Shown piece by piece: positions 30,201-38,457 of a stretch of DNA of 64,000 nucleotides. The stretch comes from Chitinophagaceae bacterium (GTDB taxonomy: Bacteria > Bacteroidota > Bacteroidia > Cytophagales > Cytophagaceae): positions 46,144 to 110,143 of the forward strand of contig JAQBNS010000097.1 of assembly GCA_028288405.1 (NCBI GenBank). The letters run 5' to 3'. The notes under the pieces were generated by a model that saw only the letters and a list, made by a program, of their open reading frames with translations, had not been told where the DNA came from and ran no database searches. Every line of letters begins with the position of its first letter. Position 1 is the stretch's first letter. The position numbers and the translations under genes are program-made.

Positions 30201-31692
30201 CGAACACCATCCCGACATGGTCGGCAGAGTCTATGACATTACGCTGAAGACTAAAGCGATCTTGTTGAGTTCTTCTTTAAAAATGAAACAACGCATCCAA
30301 ACCAGTGGAGACACGGTACTCATCAACAATTACGAAGAATGGGTGGATCTGAAAGAAGACCTGGGTGTAGCCGTTTCCATGTCACCGGCACAACGGAAGG
30401 CAGACGGAATTGACATCGATAAACTGGAATTACAAATTGAGAACTACGAAAAGAAATTGAGTAAGAGTTCAGATTTGTTTGCCAAAAACTTTGCCACGCA
30501 AAAAATAGAAGGTTGGGTGACATTGAAGAAAGTGTTGAACAAAAATGAAATAGCACTGGAAGTGGTGCCGTTCCGTGTGTTTGACAAAGGATTCAATGAT
30601 ACGGTCATTTGGTATGCCGTGATGTCGGTTTCCGCCATCACAAAAAAGAATCCGGATTTCATTGTCATGAAAAATGGATTGCGCATGAACACAAAGGGCA
30701 TCAGTTACTACAGAAACTGTATCCGTTATGAAATCGCGGATGAGCGCTCTTACGAGATGTATTGGAAAGCGATCAAGCCTTTAGTGAAAGACGACAAGAT
30801 GACCGTTTATTTTTCCGGTGATGGTATTTACAACCAGTTGAACCTGGAAACATTGAAAACGGAGGACAAGTTTTTGCTGACGCAGAACAACATTGTATTG
30901 ATCAGTAGTACACGTGATTTGATTGAAAGCAGAACGCTGAAGACAAAGAACAAAACAAAAACACCGGTCGACAACAAAGTCGACAATATGGTATTGCTGG
31001 GTAACCCGCTGTATTATACTTCAACGGATACCAAAGCACATAACATTTCTCAATTACCCGGTGCGGAAACGGAAGTGCTGGAAGTAGATGCCATTCTTAA
31101 ATCTTCTAACCGCCACGTGACGACCTACCTGGGCGCGGATGCTACGGAAGGACAATTGAAAAAAGTATTTAATCCTGGTGTCTTCCACATCGCGACACAC
31201 GGATTCTTTTTGCAAAACGAAGAAAGCGACGACGACGGGTTGGATGATTTTTCTGACAAGGCCGTTGAGAATCCTTTATTGCGTTCCGGTTTGTTGTTGA
31301 AGAACGGTGGATCTTTGTTACAGAATGAGCATGTGTTCGCCTTCAATAGAGAAGAAGGAATTTTGACAGCCTACGAAGCGATGAACCTTAACTTTGACCA
31401 AACAGAATTGGTAGTACTCAGTGCTTGCGAAACCGGTTTAGGTGAAGTGCAATTGGGAGAAGGCGTATTTGGTTTGCAACGTTCCTTCCTGGTAGCAGGT
31501 TCGAAATCGGTCGTGATGAGTTTGTTTAAAGTATCGGATCAGGTGACAGCAGAGTTGATGTCTTCCTTCTATAAAAAATGGATGGACACCGGCGACAAGC
31601 GTGGATCCTTTACGGCAGCGAAGATCGAAATCATGAACAAATACAACAACCCGCATTTCTGGGGCGCGTTCATTATGATCGGAGCGAATTAA
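27283..31692 (+). CDS. Exported TPR-CHAT protease
   Basis: The protein has 1469 residues. The N-terminus M-A-Y-N-S-F-I-Y-S-L-G-K-K-I-K is followed by a hydrophobic L-V-V-L-L-L-I-L-P-L core and A-L-A-K, an apparent signal peptide. About residues 35-1000 are tetratricopeptide-like helical pairs (repeated A-L-x-I-A-x-x-x-x-G-E and Y-A-x-V-L motifs). The C-terminal ~330 residues are a CHAT (caspase-HetF-associated) domain. It has the catalytic dyad His1306 (I-A-T-H-G-F-F) and Cys1382 (L-S-A-C-E-T-G-L-G), both intact, and the closing P-H-F-W-G-A-F. The start at 27283 was chosen from three in-frame ATGs because it begins the signal peptide. Most studied TPR-CHAT proteases are cytoplasmic; this one probably acts in the periplasm, perhaps on the T9SS proteins encoded upstream. 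Confidence 0.9.
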   Translation: MAYNSFIYSLGKKIKQSLVVLLLILPLAALAKSDPAAKAKADQQKILLLDQYYRSGNYKFGLTRVKEFSRTFSKRYDEKSLYRVSLKSYAALFSIAISEVEDYYTYLGEAEKAFAQADKTDLSAYILSVNALAEAYASVGNELKAEELYTELLNSEIYKREEKANPYSLEAANGFVKTQFRQGYYNAAQKNIDKYMTRAFLRTGAYDSIPDKEGVLHYGKVKKKELLLRKKQYATLALLKAEIFRENGFIDSALSILNQSETWIKKNLKYHGGLLAQTYLLKAQLYNVKDNLQEEERALSKALGASQKFYKQYSPIAVSIQRELIRNLIEQGRPEEATIRNNNLDVQVLGYYGKNSLAYENNKLIDVEREIYNGEWKRAARHLEDYLGNEEVLPPYHKDRADALIKIADAYINTNEIDKAEASMLKSVEIYEKLNGKKAPAYHLTLLKLAAFYTEYSDKFKEAENIYNTSFDSVLNVSISHYSTYYNQHKYGEAHLMEVLERYDKAGALYSDIAEDAKIKFGPTSIDYAIALDRYADFEVTVGNYLEADQKLKEARLIFEKNIQRRHIQDQAHLLQTLGRFLIVQGLYEEASTVFNKERRLLKRSFFEETDIYAAQEDVFLLNIYLGKYQKTEEALNDIIAMRQKRFGPEHKSLINPLCYLAYLKIVTGNYTEAETHVDKALAIAYKLFGENSVKYADVLVYKKMLYTAIGDYDQAEKAIKKVVDINVTHFGENHIKVAKYMHELALAKHYSQVDSKKTLVSNFSQEGDRGTTRSVGTVGSKKEKKADAPKLNTSANSEVLFNKSLEILREELGETNPEYAIALENAAVYYLNTGKVQVAVDYIKQAKSIWVKVLGDNNFYSARIDYLTGNILTVQGNYPEALKSYERSRDAFKDLFDENHPDYLESQGKCAQVYYVVGDVKHAIESSEETVDKSLIYLDKIFPSLSERGKASYWVKVKGHFEFYNTLAFTQNEHHPDMVGRVYDITLKTKAILLSSSLKMKQRIQTSGDTVLINNYEEWVDLKEDLGVAVSMSPAQRKADGIDIDKLELQIENYEKKLSKSSDLFAKNFATQKIEGWVTLKKVLNKNEIALEVVPFRVFDKGFNDTVIWYAVMSVSAITKKNPDFIVMKNGLRMNTKGISYYRNCIRYEIADERSYEMYWKAIKPLVKDDKMTVYFSGDGIYNQLNLETLKTEDKFLLTQNNIVLISSTRDLIESRTLKTKNKTKTPVDNKVDNMVLLGNPLYYTSTDTKAHNISQLPGAETEVLEVDAILKSSNRHVTTYLGADATEGQLKKVFNPGVFHIATHGFFLQNEESDDDGLDDFSDKAVENPLLRSGLLLKNGGSLLQNEHVFAFNREEGILTAYEAMNLNFDQTELVVLSACETGLGEVQLGEGVFGLQRSFLVAGSKSVVMSLFKVSDQVTAELMSSFYKKWMDTGDKRGSFTAAKIEIMNKYNNPHFWGAFIMIGAN

Positions 31693-31697
31693 TAGAC

Positions 31698-31770
31698 GTT
31701 AGTGGTTAGTCATTAGTGCGAGTGAAGAGATAGATGGAACAATTATAGTCCTTATTTCTTCACTCGTTTT
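31698..31770. repeat. Heptamer-periodic repeat and inverted repeat after the CHAT gene
   Basis: The stretch reads GTTAGTG, GTTAGTC, ATTAGTG, CGAGTGA in exact 7-nt steps. CGAGTGAAGA (31719-31728) pairs perfectly with TCTTCACTCG (31757-31766), followed by TTTTTC, so the unit may also terminate the operon, though the loop is 28 nt. Confidence 0.6.
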
Positions 31771-31823
31771 TCATTTGTAAAGATTACCTGTTAATATATT
31801 TCAAATTCTTAGTAACAGATTTT

Positions 31824-32210
31824 ATGCGTCAAGTACTTGTTATACTGTTTTTATTTCTGTTGCCGAACACAGCAACTTTCAGTCATTCAAAACCAGTACC
31901 TGAAAATCAACCAACGTTTGAAAACGGAGCCAACTGCAAAAAGATAGACGCAGTAGAGCAAATTATTTCAGATGCTATTTCTATTGGTGCTCCGACCTAT
32001 AATCAAGGCAATCACATCGGATGCTACCGTATCTATGAAGGCGCGGCATATAAAATCTTATATAAGTACGGATCGAAATGCAAAGACATTAAGAACACGC
32101 TGGAAGTAGCGCTGGAAAAATCATACGGCGATTACAATGCTTCAGAGAAAGCCTGGATCATGCGCATGGCCTTTGATAAAATCCTGGGAGTGCCGACTAC
32201 GAAAGGGTAG
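31824..32210 (+). CDS. Small secreted protein with a cysteine-containing CYRIYEG motif, unknown function
   Basis: The protein has 128 residues. The N-terminus has a short signal-like helix (V-L-V-I-L-F-L-F-L-L-P), though no clear cleavage site. The mature part has three Cys residues and a compact helical-looking core: I-S-D-A-I-S-I-G-A-P-T-Y-N, then H-I-G-C-Y-R-I-Y-E-G-A-A, then a final helix with A-W-I-M-R-M-A-F-D-K-I-L. I have the impression that this Y-N-x-G ... C-Y-R-I-Y-E-G pattern recurs in other bacterial secreted proteins, but I cannot name a family. It follows the CHAT gene on the same strand after a 131-nt gap with a terminator-like repeat, so it is probably a separate transcript. 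Confidence 0.7.
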   Translation: MRQVLVILFLFLLPNTATFSHSKPVPENQPTFENGANCKKIDAVEQIISDAISIGAPTYNQGNHIGCYRIYEGAAYKILYKYGSKCKDIKNTLEVALEKSYGDYNASEKAWIMRMAFDKILGVPTTKG

Positions 32211-32324
32211 GCAAATTTTCTCCAAGAAGAGGAATTGAATAATGAAATTTTTCAAGATTGCATTACTTATCAATAGATGTTGCAACGTTGTATAGCAGGT
32301 TTTTGAAGGTTATATTCACCGTTA

Positions 32325-32777
32325 ATGAAAAGCAAAATCTACATTGGTATAGGCATATTGCTTTTGGTTATTGCTGCATTGGCCAAGAATAATACGGTGC
32401 TGAATGTGATAGGAGGAAGTTTTTTTGCCGTAGGCGCTTTTACTCTATTTGCGCTATCGTCTGGTGTAGATTATACCGAATCGCATTATAGAATTTACAA
32501 CCGCATTTTATTTTGGAAAACCGGTCCATGGAAATCCATTGGAGGCGTACGAAAAATATATATCCGACATTATTCTTATGTGAATCGATACCGTTTGAAA
32601 CCAGGGGCAATGAGTCCTGATGGCAGCGAACGGGTGACAGAGTATCAGGTCTATTTTGTACGGAAGAGCGGAAACTATAAAATCTTTAGTAGCACCACCT
32701 TGCAAGAGGCACGAGAGAAAGCAGGAGTATTGGCCACGAAATACAATTTGCTGGTCAAGGAAAAAGCAGTGAAGTAA
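32325..32777 (+). CDS. Small membrane protein with a PH-like soluble tail, unknown function
   Basis: The protein has 150 residues. Two transmembrane helices (about 4-20 and 27-48) are joined by a short N-N-T-V-L-N turn and followed by a ~95-residue cytoplasmic tail. The tail has a bacterial-PH-like look (Y-R-I-Y-N-R-I-L-F-W-K, then K-S-I-G-G-V-R-K-I-Y-I), as in many small membrane proteins with signalling or lipid roles. No family can be named with confidence. It sits alone between the Cys-motif protein and the next giant T9SS gene. Confidence 0.65.
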   Translation: MKSKIYIGIGILLLVIAALAKNNTVLNVIGGSFFAVGAFTLFALSSGVDYTESHYRIYNRILFWKTGPWKSIGGVRKIYIRHYSYVNRYRLKPGAMSPDGSERVTEYQVYFVRKSGNYKIFSSTTLQEAREKAGVLATKYNLLVKEKAVK

Positions 32778-33085
32778 TTTTTTTGCGGAGTTTCTTGTTC
32801 AAATGAGTCCTGAAATCAAAAAGGATCAGCCTATTTTCCAAGAGATTTTTTAAATACTATAACAAAATGCGATTTTTCTTACTTCAAAAAGTCAACTCTA
32901 CTTTTCCAAAATGGGACAAATTCAAGAAAGGCTTGGGAAAATTATTGCTCATTTCATCCGGTTAAACTTTAATTTCATCCTAATTTTTTAACCCTTAATC
33001 TAATTCTGGTTTTTAAGAAAAGCCGCCAAAGGACCTGTGAATGACTCTTTCGTATACTCAGTTGTAGGTACAAAGACTTCACACT
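32778..33085. other. Intergenic region, 308 bp
   Basis: No gene, hairpin or exact TAnnTTTG box is seen. It should hold the promoter of the following gene. Confidence 0.5.
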
Positions 33086-36000
33086 ATGAATCATTTCAAA
33101 AAGTCCCATTCAGCAAGAGAGAACAACATTATTGTACAAGTATTGAGGGTTTCTTTCGGTATTATAGTGTTTCTGTCTTTTTCAATCTTTAATTACACAC
33201 TTCTACAGGCACAATCTTTCCCTGTCACTATTTCTGCAAGTGGCTCCACTACCTTTTGCAGTCCGGGCTCTGTTACCTTATCGGCTCCTTTGTCCCAAAC
33301 CGGAACAACGGCTCAGTTGGCTCCAGGGGCAGGAACGGCAGCGGATTGTAATTGTCCTGCAGGTTATGTTGTAGTCGGTATTCAAGGCCGTACAGGATTC
33401 TGGCTCGATCAATTCACGTTGATTTGTCAACAAATGACCACTACCGGTACGTTAACCGGAGCAACGGTGCTCACTACGGCTAACGGTACCAGTACAGGCG
33501 GATCACCGGCCGGTGCCTATATGTTGCCTGCCGGCAATGTAATGGTGGGTGCGAGCAGTGATTATTATAATTATGCATCCGGTCAAGATTACCTGGAATC
33601 AATTGGCTTAAAGGGTCAAACGCCGGCGTTTATTATTGGTAACGGTAATAACTCTTCATCACCCAGCACGGCTACAACTCTTGCAGGGAATCAAACACCT
33701 ACCGCTTCATTGGGTACTCAATATGCACCCAATGGAAGTGTCATTACCGGAATGAAATCCTTTGACCAAACCTATTCTGCCGGTGTGCAATGGATCTATA
33801 CACCTATTGCACAAATCATGACAACTTACTTGTGGTCGCCGGGAGGACAGACGACAAGAAGCATTACGGTTTCTACATCCAACACTTATACACTTACTGC
33901 TTCAGGAGGCTATGGTACAGGCTCCGATTCGAAAGTCGTAACGGTCAATTCTACTCCGGCAACGCCAAGTGCTTTTATTACGGGTGATGCCGATGTCTGT
34001 CGCGGCAATAATAACATTCCCTATTCTGTAGCGGCTGTTGCCGGAGCGACTTCTTATACCTGGAATTATACGGGCAGTGGAGAAACCATTTCTAACGGAA
34101 CAACCAACGCAGTTACGGTGAATTTTTCAAATTCGGCGACGTCTGGTAACATGAGGGTCAATGCCAGCAATGCCTGCGGAACGAGTAGTAATTTAAGTAT
34201 GGCCGTAACGGTAAGTACGGGTGTTCCTAATAATCCACCGGGTACAACGATAACCGGAAGCGCCGGTATATGCGCGGGACAGACAGGTGTGGCTTATTCG
34301 GTGACCGCTGCAACGGGAAGCCCGGCCGCTACTTCTTATACCTGGACTTATACCACCGGTACAGGAGCAACCATCAATGGCTCTAGTAATAATATTACCA
34401 TAGACTATTCATCAGGCGCCACTTCAGGTACGTTGAATGTTGTCAGCACTAACGGCTGTGGCAGTAACGGTACCGTTAGAACCAAAAGCATTTCAGTCAG
34501 CTCTGCTGTTCCGGTCATACCAAGTTCTTTTGCTACCGGCGATCCGGATGTTTGCCGCGGCAATAATAATATTCCTTATTCTATAGCAGCCGTATCGGGC
34601 GCCACTTCTTATTCGTGGAACTTTAGCGGGGCGGGAGAAACTATTTCTAACGGAACAACCAATGCAGTTACGGTGAATTTTTCAAACTCAGCGACCTCTG
34701 GTAACATGACAGTCAATGCCACCAATAACTGTGGAACCAGTAGTAATCTAAGCATGGCAGTTGTTGTAAGTACAGGTACTCCCAACAGTGCACCGGGTGC
34801 CATTACGGGAAGTAATAATGTATGTACAGGACAATCTGGTGTAGCTTATTCCACTACAGCATCAACAGGAAGTCCAGCTGCTACATCTTATACCTGGACT
34901 TATACAACAGGTACAGGAGCAACCATTAATGGCGCTACGACCAGCATCACTGTAGATTATGCGGCAGGAGCAACAACAGGTGTTCTGAATGTAAAGAGTA
35001 CAAATGGTTGTGGTAGTAATGCCACTGCTAAAACCATGAATATTACAGTCGGCACTGTACCGGCTCAACCTTCTGTCATTACACCAAGCACAGCTACGCC
35101 ATGTAATACGTCTACAGGAACGACTTACGGCGTAACTGCTGTGGGGAGTGTCACTTATGGATGGTCATACAGTGGCACGGGCTCTTCCTTTACCGGTACC
35201 AATCCTATTACAGTTGCTTATGCCAGCGGTACAAGCGGTACGTGGACGGTAATACCTAGTAATACCTGTGGAGCAGGGACTGCAAGAACATTAAATGTAT
35301 CCTTGTCACCATTGGGTAACTGGCTAGGCACTACAAGTGTATGGTCTGCAGCGGCTACGACAAACTGGGGTTGTGGAACTGTTCCAACAGCCACTACGGA
35401 TGTTGTCATTCCTGCCGGAGTGAGCAATATGCCTGTCATTGCTGCAGGGTATACGGCAAGCGTTAAAAGTTTCACGATTGATCCATTGGCTTCTTTAACC
35501 ATTAACGCTACGGGTGCACTAAACGTCTCCGGTAACTTTACCAATAACGGAGCCTTCACAGATAACAATATTTATAGCAGCACAGGTAAAGTGAGTTTTG
35601 TAGGAGGGTCTGCACAAACTATTACAGGTGCTACCACGTTTAGCAACGTTATCATCAATTCAGCGGGAGTAAACATACCTGCTGGAAATGCGACGACTAT
35701 AAATGGTATCTTGACTTTGTCAGGTGGTGTTTTTGCAACGAATGGCAACTTGAATCAAAACTTGTACAACGGTGCAATTGCACCCGGTGGCGGTGGAACG
35801 ATAACGGGTGCAATTAATTTCTTTAAACCCATTTGGGGCGACAAATACCATTACATCTCCTTGCCTGTACCGACAAGCGGTATCACGACGGCTCAATGGA
35901 CCGACGACGTGGTAATTAAATCAGGAGCCAGTTCCAATTTATATTCTTACAATGAAGCGCTACCAGATTCCAATCAAAAAGTGGGATGGGTTGCGATCGC

Positions 36001-37162
36001 TCCGGGAGCAACGCTTTCAGCGATGACAGGTTATGCCTTGTATTTCCCAAGATGGGTCTACAATACGACGGTAGATGTATCGACAACGTATGACAACACC
36101 ATTACCTCAGTAAGCAGCGGGGTGCTGAAAAATACGCCAAGCACAACACCGGTTGCCAAACCGACTTCAGACGGATGGAATTTATTAGGCAATCCTTTCC
36201 CTTCCACCATAGACTGGACGCTTGTTGCAGCCGGTGACAGAGCGGGACTGAACAATGCTGTTTATGCTTACGACAGCAGAAGAATGCTCTATACGGCTTA
36301 TGTAGTAGGCGGTTCACCGGTTTCTGTCAATGGAGGAACACAATACATCGGATCGATGCAAGGGTTCTTTGTGAAAGTGACAACGGCCGGAGTGAATGGA
36401 AACCTGACCTTGAAAAATGCAGCCCGTGTAACAAGTACGTTAAAAGATGTATGGAGAACGCAGGGTTCAAGTGACAAGAGATTGAGATTGACCGTGGCCA
36501 ATGGAAGTTATGCGGACGAACTGGTTGTTCGTTTTACAGAAGGAGCTACTGAACAATTCGATTCAGAATACGATGGGTCTAAAATAATCAACGATGCTGC
36601 TGTTCCTTCTTTGTTCGCTTATACTGCAGAAGCAAACTATTGTGTGAACAGTTTGCCAACTACCCTGATGGAGAAAACAATTCCGTTGCAATTGAACGTG
36701 GCTTCTGATACACTGTGTACCTGGACGGCTGACCTCAGCGGATTTACAAGTGATGAAAGTGTCATTCTGGAAGACCGATTGTTAGGCACTTCTCAGAGTT
36801 TGACAGAAAATCCAACCTATGCGATCCAATTGGGAAAAGGAGTTTATTCCAATCGCTTTTTCTTGCAATACAACAACAGACAAGCGCAGGTAACCGAAAC
36901 AAAAGGTAGTACCGCGGATGCAGGAATTGATATCGCTGCCGTTCAGCAAAATGTTGTGTTGTTGTTTACTAATCAAAGTCCCGGCGACGCGAACATTGCG
37001 GTATTCGATGCTTTGGGTAAAAAAGTATACGAAGCGCAAAACGTAAGCACAGCATCCGGACGAATTGACATTAACCTGCAAGACATTAACAACGGTATCT
37101 ACATTGTGAAAGTACAAACGCCTTCTGCGATACGTTCACAACAAGTATACCTGATTAAATAA
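33086..37162 (+). CDS. T9SS-secreted protein with a GRTGFWLD-type N-terminal domain and PKD/Ig-like repeats
   Basis: The protein has 1358 residues. A long-n-region signal peptide ends at L-Q-A-Q. Residues about 80-250 form a domain with C-P-A-G-Y-V-V-V-G-I-Q-G-R-T-G-F-W-L-D, a motif seen in jacalin-like carbohydrate-binding folds; this assignment is tentative. Four to five ~85-100-residue PKD/Ig-like modules follow (~300-750), with T-S-Y-T-W-N-Y and S-N-A-T-S-G-like units whose copies are nearly identical. Then comes a beta-rich, G8-like segment (W-S-A-A-A-T-T-N-W-G-C-G, then S-G-N-F-T-N-N-G). The C-terminal ~80 residues are a T9SS type A-like sorting domain (V-F-D-A-L-G-K-K-V-Y, N-G-I-Y-I-V-K-V). 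It is likely surface-anchored or secreted and probably binds polysaccharide. Confidence 0.85.
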   Translation: MNHFKKSHSARENNIIVQVLRVSFGIIVFLSFSIFNYTLLQAQSFPVTISASGSTTFCSPGSVTLSAPLSQTGTTAQLAPGAGTAADCNCPAGYVVVGIQGRTGFWLDQFTLICQQMTTTGTLTGATVLTTANGTSTGGSPAGAYMLPAGNVMVGASSDYYNYASGQDYLESIGLKGQTPAFIIGNGNNSSSPSTATTLAGNQTPTASLGTQYAPNGSVITGMKSFDQTYSAGVQWIYTPIAQIMTTYLWSPGGQTTRSITVSTSNTYTLTASGGYGTGSDSKVVTVNSTPATPSAFITGDADVCRGNNNIPYSVAAVAGATSYTWNYTGSGETISNGTTNAVTVNFSNSATSGNMRVNASNACGTSSNLSMAVTVSTGVPNNPPGTTITGSAGICAGQTGVAYSVTAATGSPAATSYTWTYTTGTGATINGSSNNITIDYSSGATSGTLNVVSTNGCGSNGTVRTKSISVSSAVPVIPSSFATGDPDVCRGNNNIPYSIAAVSGATSYSWNFSGAGETISNGTTNAVTVNFSNSATSGNMTVNATNNCGTSSNLSMAVVVSTGTPNSAPGAITGSNNVCTGQSGVAYSTTASTGSPAATSYTWTYTTGTGATINGATTSITVDYAAGATTGVLNVKSTNGCGSNATAKTMNITVGTVPAQPSVITPSTATPCNTSTGTTYGVTAVGSVTYGWSYSGTGSSFTGTNPITVAYASGTSGTWTVIPSNTCGAGTARTLNVSLSPLGNWLGTTSVWSAAATTNWGCGTVPTATTDVVIPAGVSNMPVIAAGYTASVKSFTIDPLASLTINATGALNVSGNFTNNGAFTDNNIYSSTGKVSFVGGSAQTITGATTFSNVIINSAGVNIPAGNATTINGILTLSGGVFATNGNLNQNLYNGAIAPGGGGTITGAINFFKPIWGDKYHYISLPVPTSGITTAQWTDDVVIKSGASSNLYSYNEALPDSNQKVGWVAIAPGATLSAMTGYALYFPRWVYNTTVDVSTTYDNTITSVSSGVLKNTPSTTPVAKPTSDGWNLLGNPFPSTIDWTLVAAGDRAGLNNAVYAYDSRRMLYTAYVVGGSPVSVNGGTQYIGSMQGFFVKVTTAGVNGNLTLKNAARVTSTLKDVWRTQGSSDKRLRLTVANGSYADELVVRFTEGATEQFDSEYDGSKIINDAAVPSLFAYTAEANYCVNSLPTTLMEKTIPLQLNVASDTLCTWTADLSGFTSDESVILEDRLLGTSQSLTENPTYAIQLGKGVYSNRFFLQYNNRQAQVTETKGSTADAGIDIAAVQQNVVLLFTNQSPGDANIAVFDALGKKVYEAQNVSTASGRIDINLQDINNGIYIVKVQTPSAIRSQQVYLIK

Positions 37163-37186
37163 GAGTTCTTTTATGTTCGTTTTATG

Positions 37187-37220
37187 AAGCAGACTATTCC
37201 ATGAATAGTCTGCTTTTTTA
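37187..37220 (+). terminator. Rho-independent terminator
   Basis: A perfect 13-bp stem (AAGCAGACTATTC / GAATAGTCTGCTT) with loop CAT is followed by a T tract, 24 nt after the stop of the preceding gene. Confidence 0.92.
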
Positions 37221-37232
37221 TACAAGCCTTTT

Positions 37233-37354
37233 ACTTTTCTTTGGCGCTACCCAAAAGAAAAGTAACAAAAGAAAAAGCCACGAAACCCAATTTTAGAAGA
37301 CCTATTGGATCTCGATTGGTTACGAAGTTAATTCCTAACGGGTCTTCTAAAATT
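37233..37354. repeat. Probable noncoding interspersed repeat with two inverted repeats
   Basis: ACTTTTCTTT (37233-37242) pairs with AAAGAAAAGT (37254-37263), and AATTTTAGAAGACC (37289-37302) pairs with GGTCTTCTAAAATT (37341-37354); both are perfect. Open frames on both strands cross the element and overlap the hydrolase start, but neither resembles a real protein. Stretches of the TTTCTTTGGCG...AAAGAAAAGTAACAA kind recur between genes in many Bacteroidota genomes; that is from memory. Confidence 0.6.
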
Positions 37355-37478
37355 CGCTCTTTCCGTAGACGCCAGCCGCACCATACGTTGTGGGTCCATA
37401 AATTTTCAATTAAGAAAAGTGGTCGGTTCAACGTTTTAAATGTTAGAAAGGATTATTTTGCGTTTCGATTGATACCTT

Positions 37479-38252
37479 ATGATTCGCATCCTTTCCGTTT
37501 TCATTATCCTGTGCAGTACTACGATTTCCTTTGCACAACAAATGCAAACCGTCATCATCAATGGCGTGGATATCCAATACAAAAGTTATGGTAAAGGAAA
37601 CATCACCGTTGTGTTTGAAGCCGGCATGGGAGAAGGCATGGACAATTGGGGTACCATCCCGGAAAGCGTGTCTAAGTTTGCCAAAGTATTATGCTACAAC
37701 CGTCCCGGTATCAATGGTGCACCGCAAACGAAGGAACTAGCGACGGTGCCTGTCATGGCCAATCGTCTGTACCAATTGATTCAACAGATGTGCAGTGCAA
37801 ACGATTCGATCATTTTGGTCGCCCATTCTATGGGTGGTTACATGGCGCGATATGTGGCCAACAAGCATCCGAAAAACATCATGGCTCTGGTCCTTATTGA
37901 TCCGAGTGCGGAAGGGGTGTATGAGAACATGACGCAGAAAGAGCTGGAAGCGTATATAAAAGCGGGAAATGAAAAATTTGCATCACAACCTCCGGGGGTG
38001 CAGGAAGAGTGGAAGCATTACCTGACCAATTATCCTTTCATGAGCGGCATCAATACCGGCAAGAAGATACAGGTGTACATCTTTTCTTCTTCCGAATTAA
38101 ATTTTTATAAATACCAGCACAAGCAAATGAATAAGAACCTCTGGTCACAGCATTTTTTAGTAGAGGGCTCTCCTTCGTTTTATTTGAAGCAACCGAAACT
38201 GATTGTCGATTTACTTGATCAGGTGGTGGAGAAGTTAAATTATAAACCCTGA
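37479..38252 (+). CDS. Secreted alpha/beta-hydrolase with a doubtful catalytic histidine
   Basis: The protein has 257 residues. A signal peptide (M-I-R-I-L-S-V-F-I-I-L-C) ends at S-F-A-Q. The fold is standard: V-V-F-E-A-G-M-G-E at the oxyanion strand, Y-N-R-P-G before helix A, and the nucleophile elbow A-H-S-M-G-G with Ser117. The usual final G-H-x-I-x-x-x-x-P motif reads S-P-S-F-Y-L-K-Q-P here, so the catalytic His at that place seems replaced. It may be inactive, or may use the nearby H-F-L-V-E-G His. The substrate is unknown. The first ATG is used. It is a monocistronic gene between two giant T9SS genes. Confidence 0.82.
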   Translation: MIRILSVFIILCSTTISFAQQMQTVIINGVDIQYKSYGKGNITVVFEAGMGEGMDNWGTIPESVSKFAKVLCYNRPGINGAPQTKELATVPVMANRLYQLIQQMCSANDSIILVAHSMGGYMARYVANKHPKNIMALVLIDPSAEGVYENMTQKELEAYIKAGNEKFASQPPGVQEEWKHYLTNYPFMSGINTGKKIQVYIFSSSELNFYKYQHKQMNKNLWSQHFLVEGSPSFYLKQPKLIVDLLDQVVEKLNYKP

Positions 38253-38457
38253 TACTAGTAGCTATCGTTAGAGATATACCTAAAACCAGGTACTGCTAGG
38301 GTTAATTTAATAAATGCCAGATCATCTTACATGAGGGCTTTTACCACTCAACATTTATGTAACTTGTATAACGTTAATCTAAAGTCAGGAGAACATAATT
38401 TATGCTTCCTCCTTTAACACAGGACAGATTAAATTTATCACACCAAATAATTTTAAG

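Noticed and set aside
37241..37594. 117-codon plus-strand frame, with a 66-codon frame opposite
   Set aside because: It overlaps the hydrolase signal peptide by over 100 nt, is rich in basic residues without a domain, and lies in a repeat with inverted arms.
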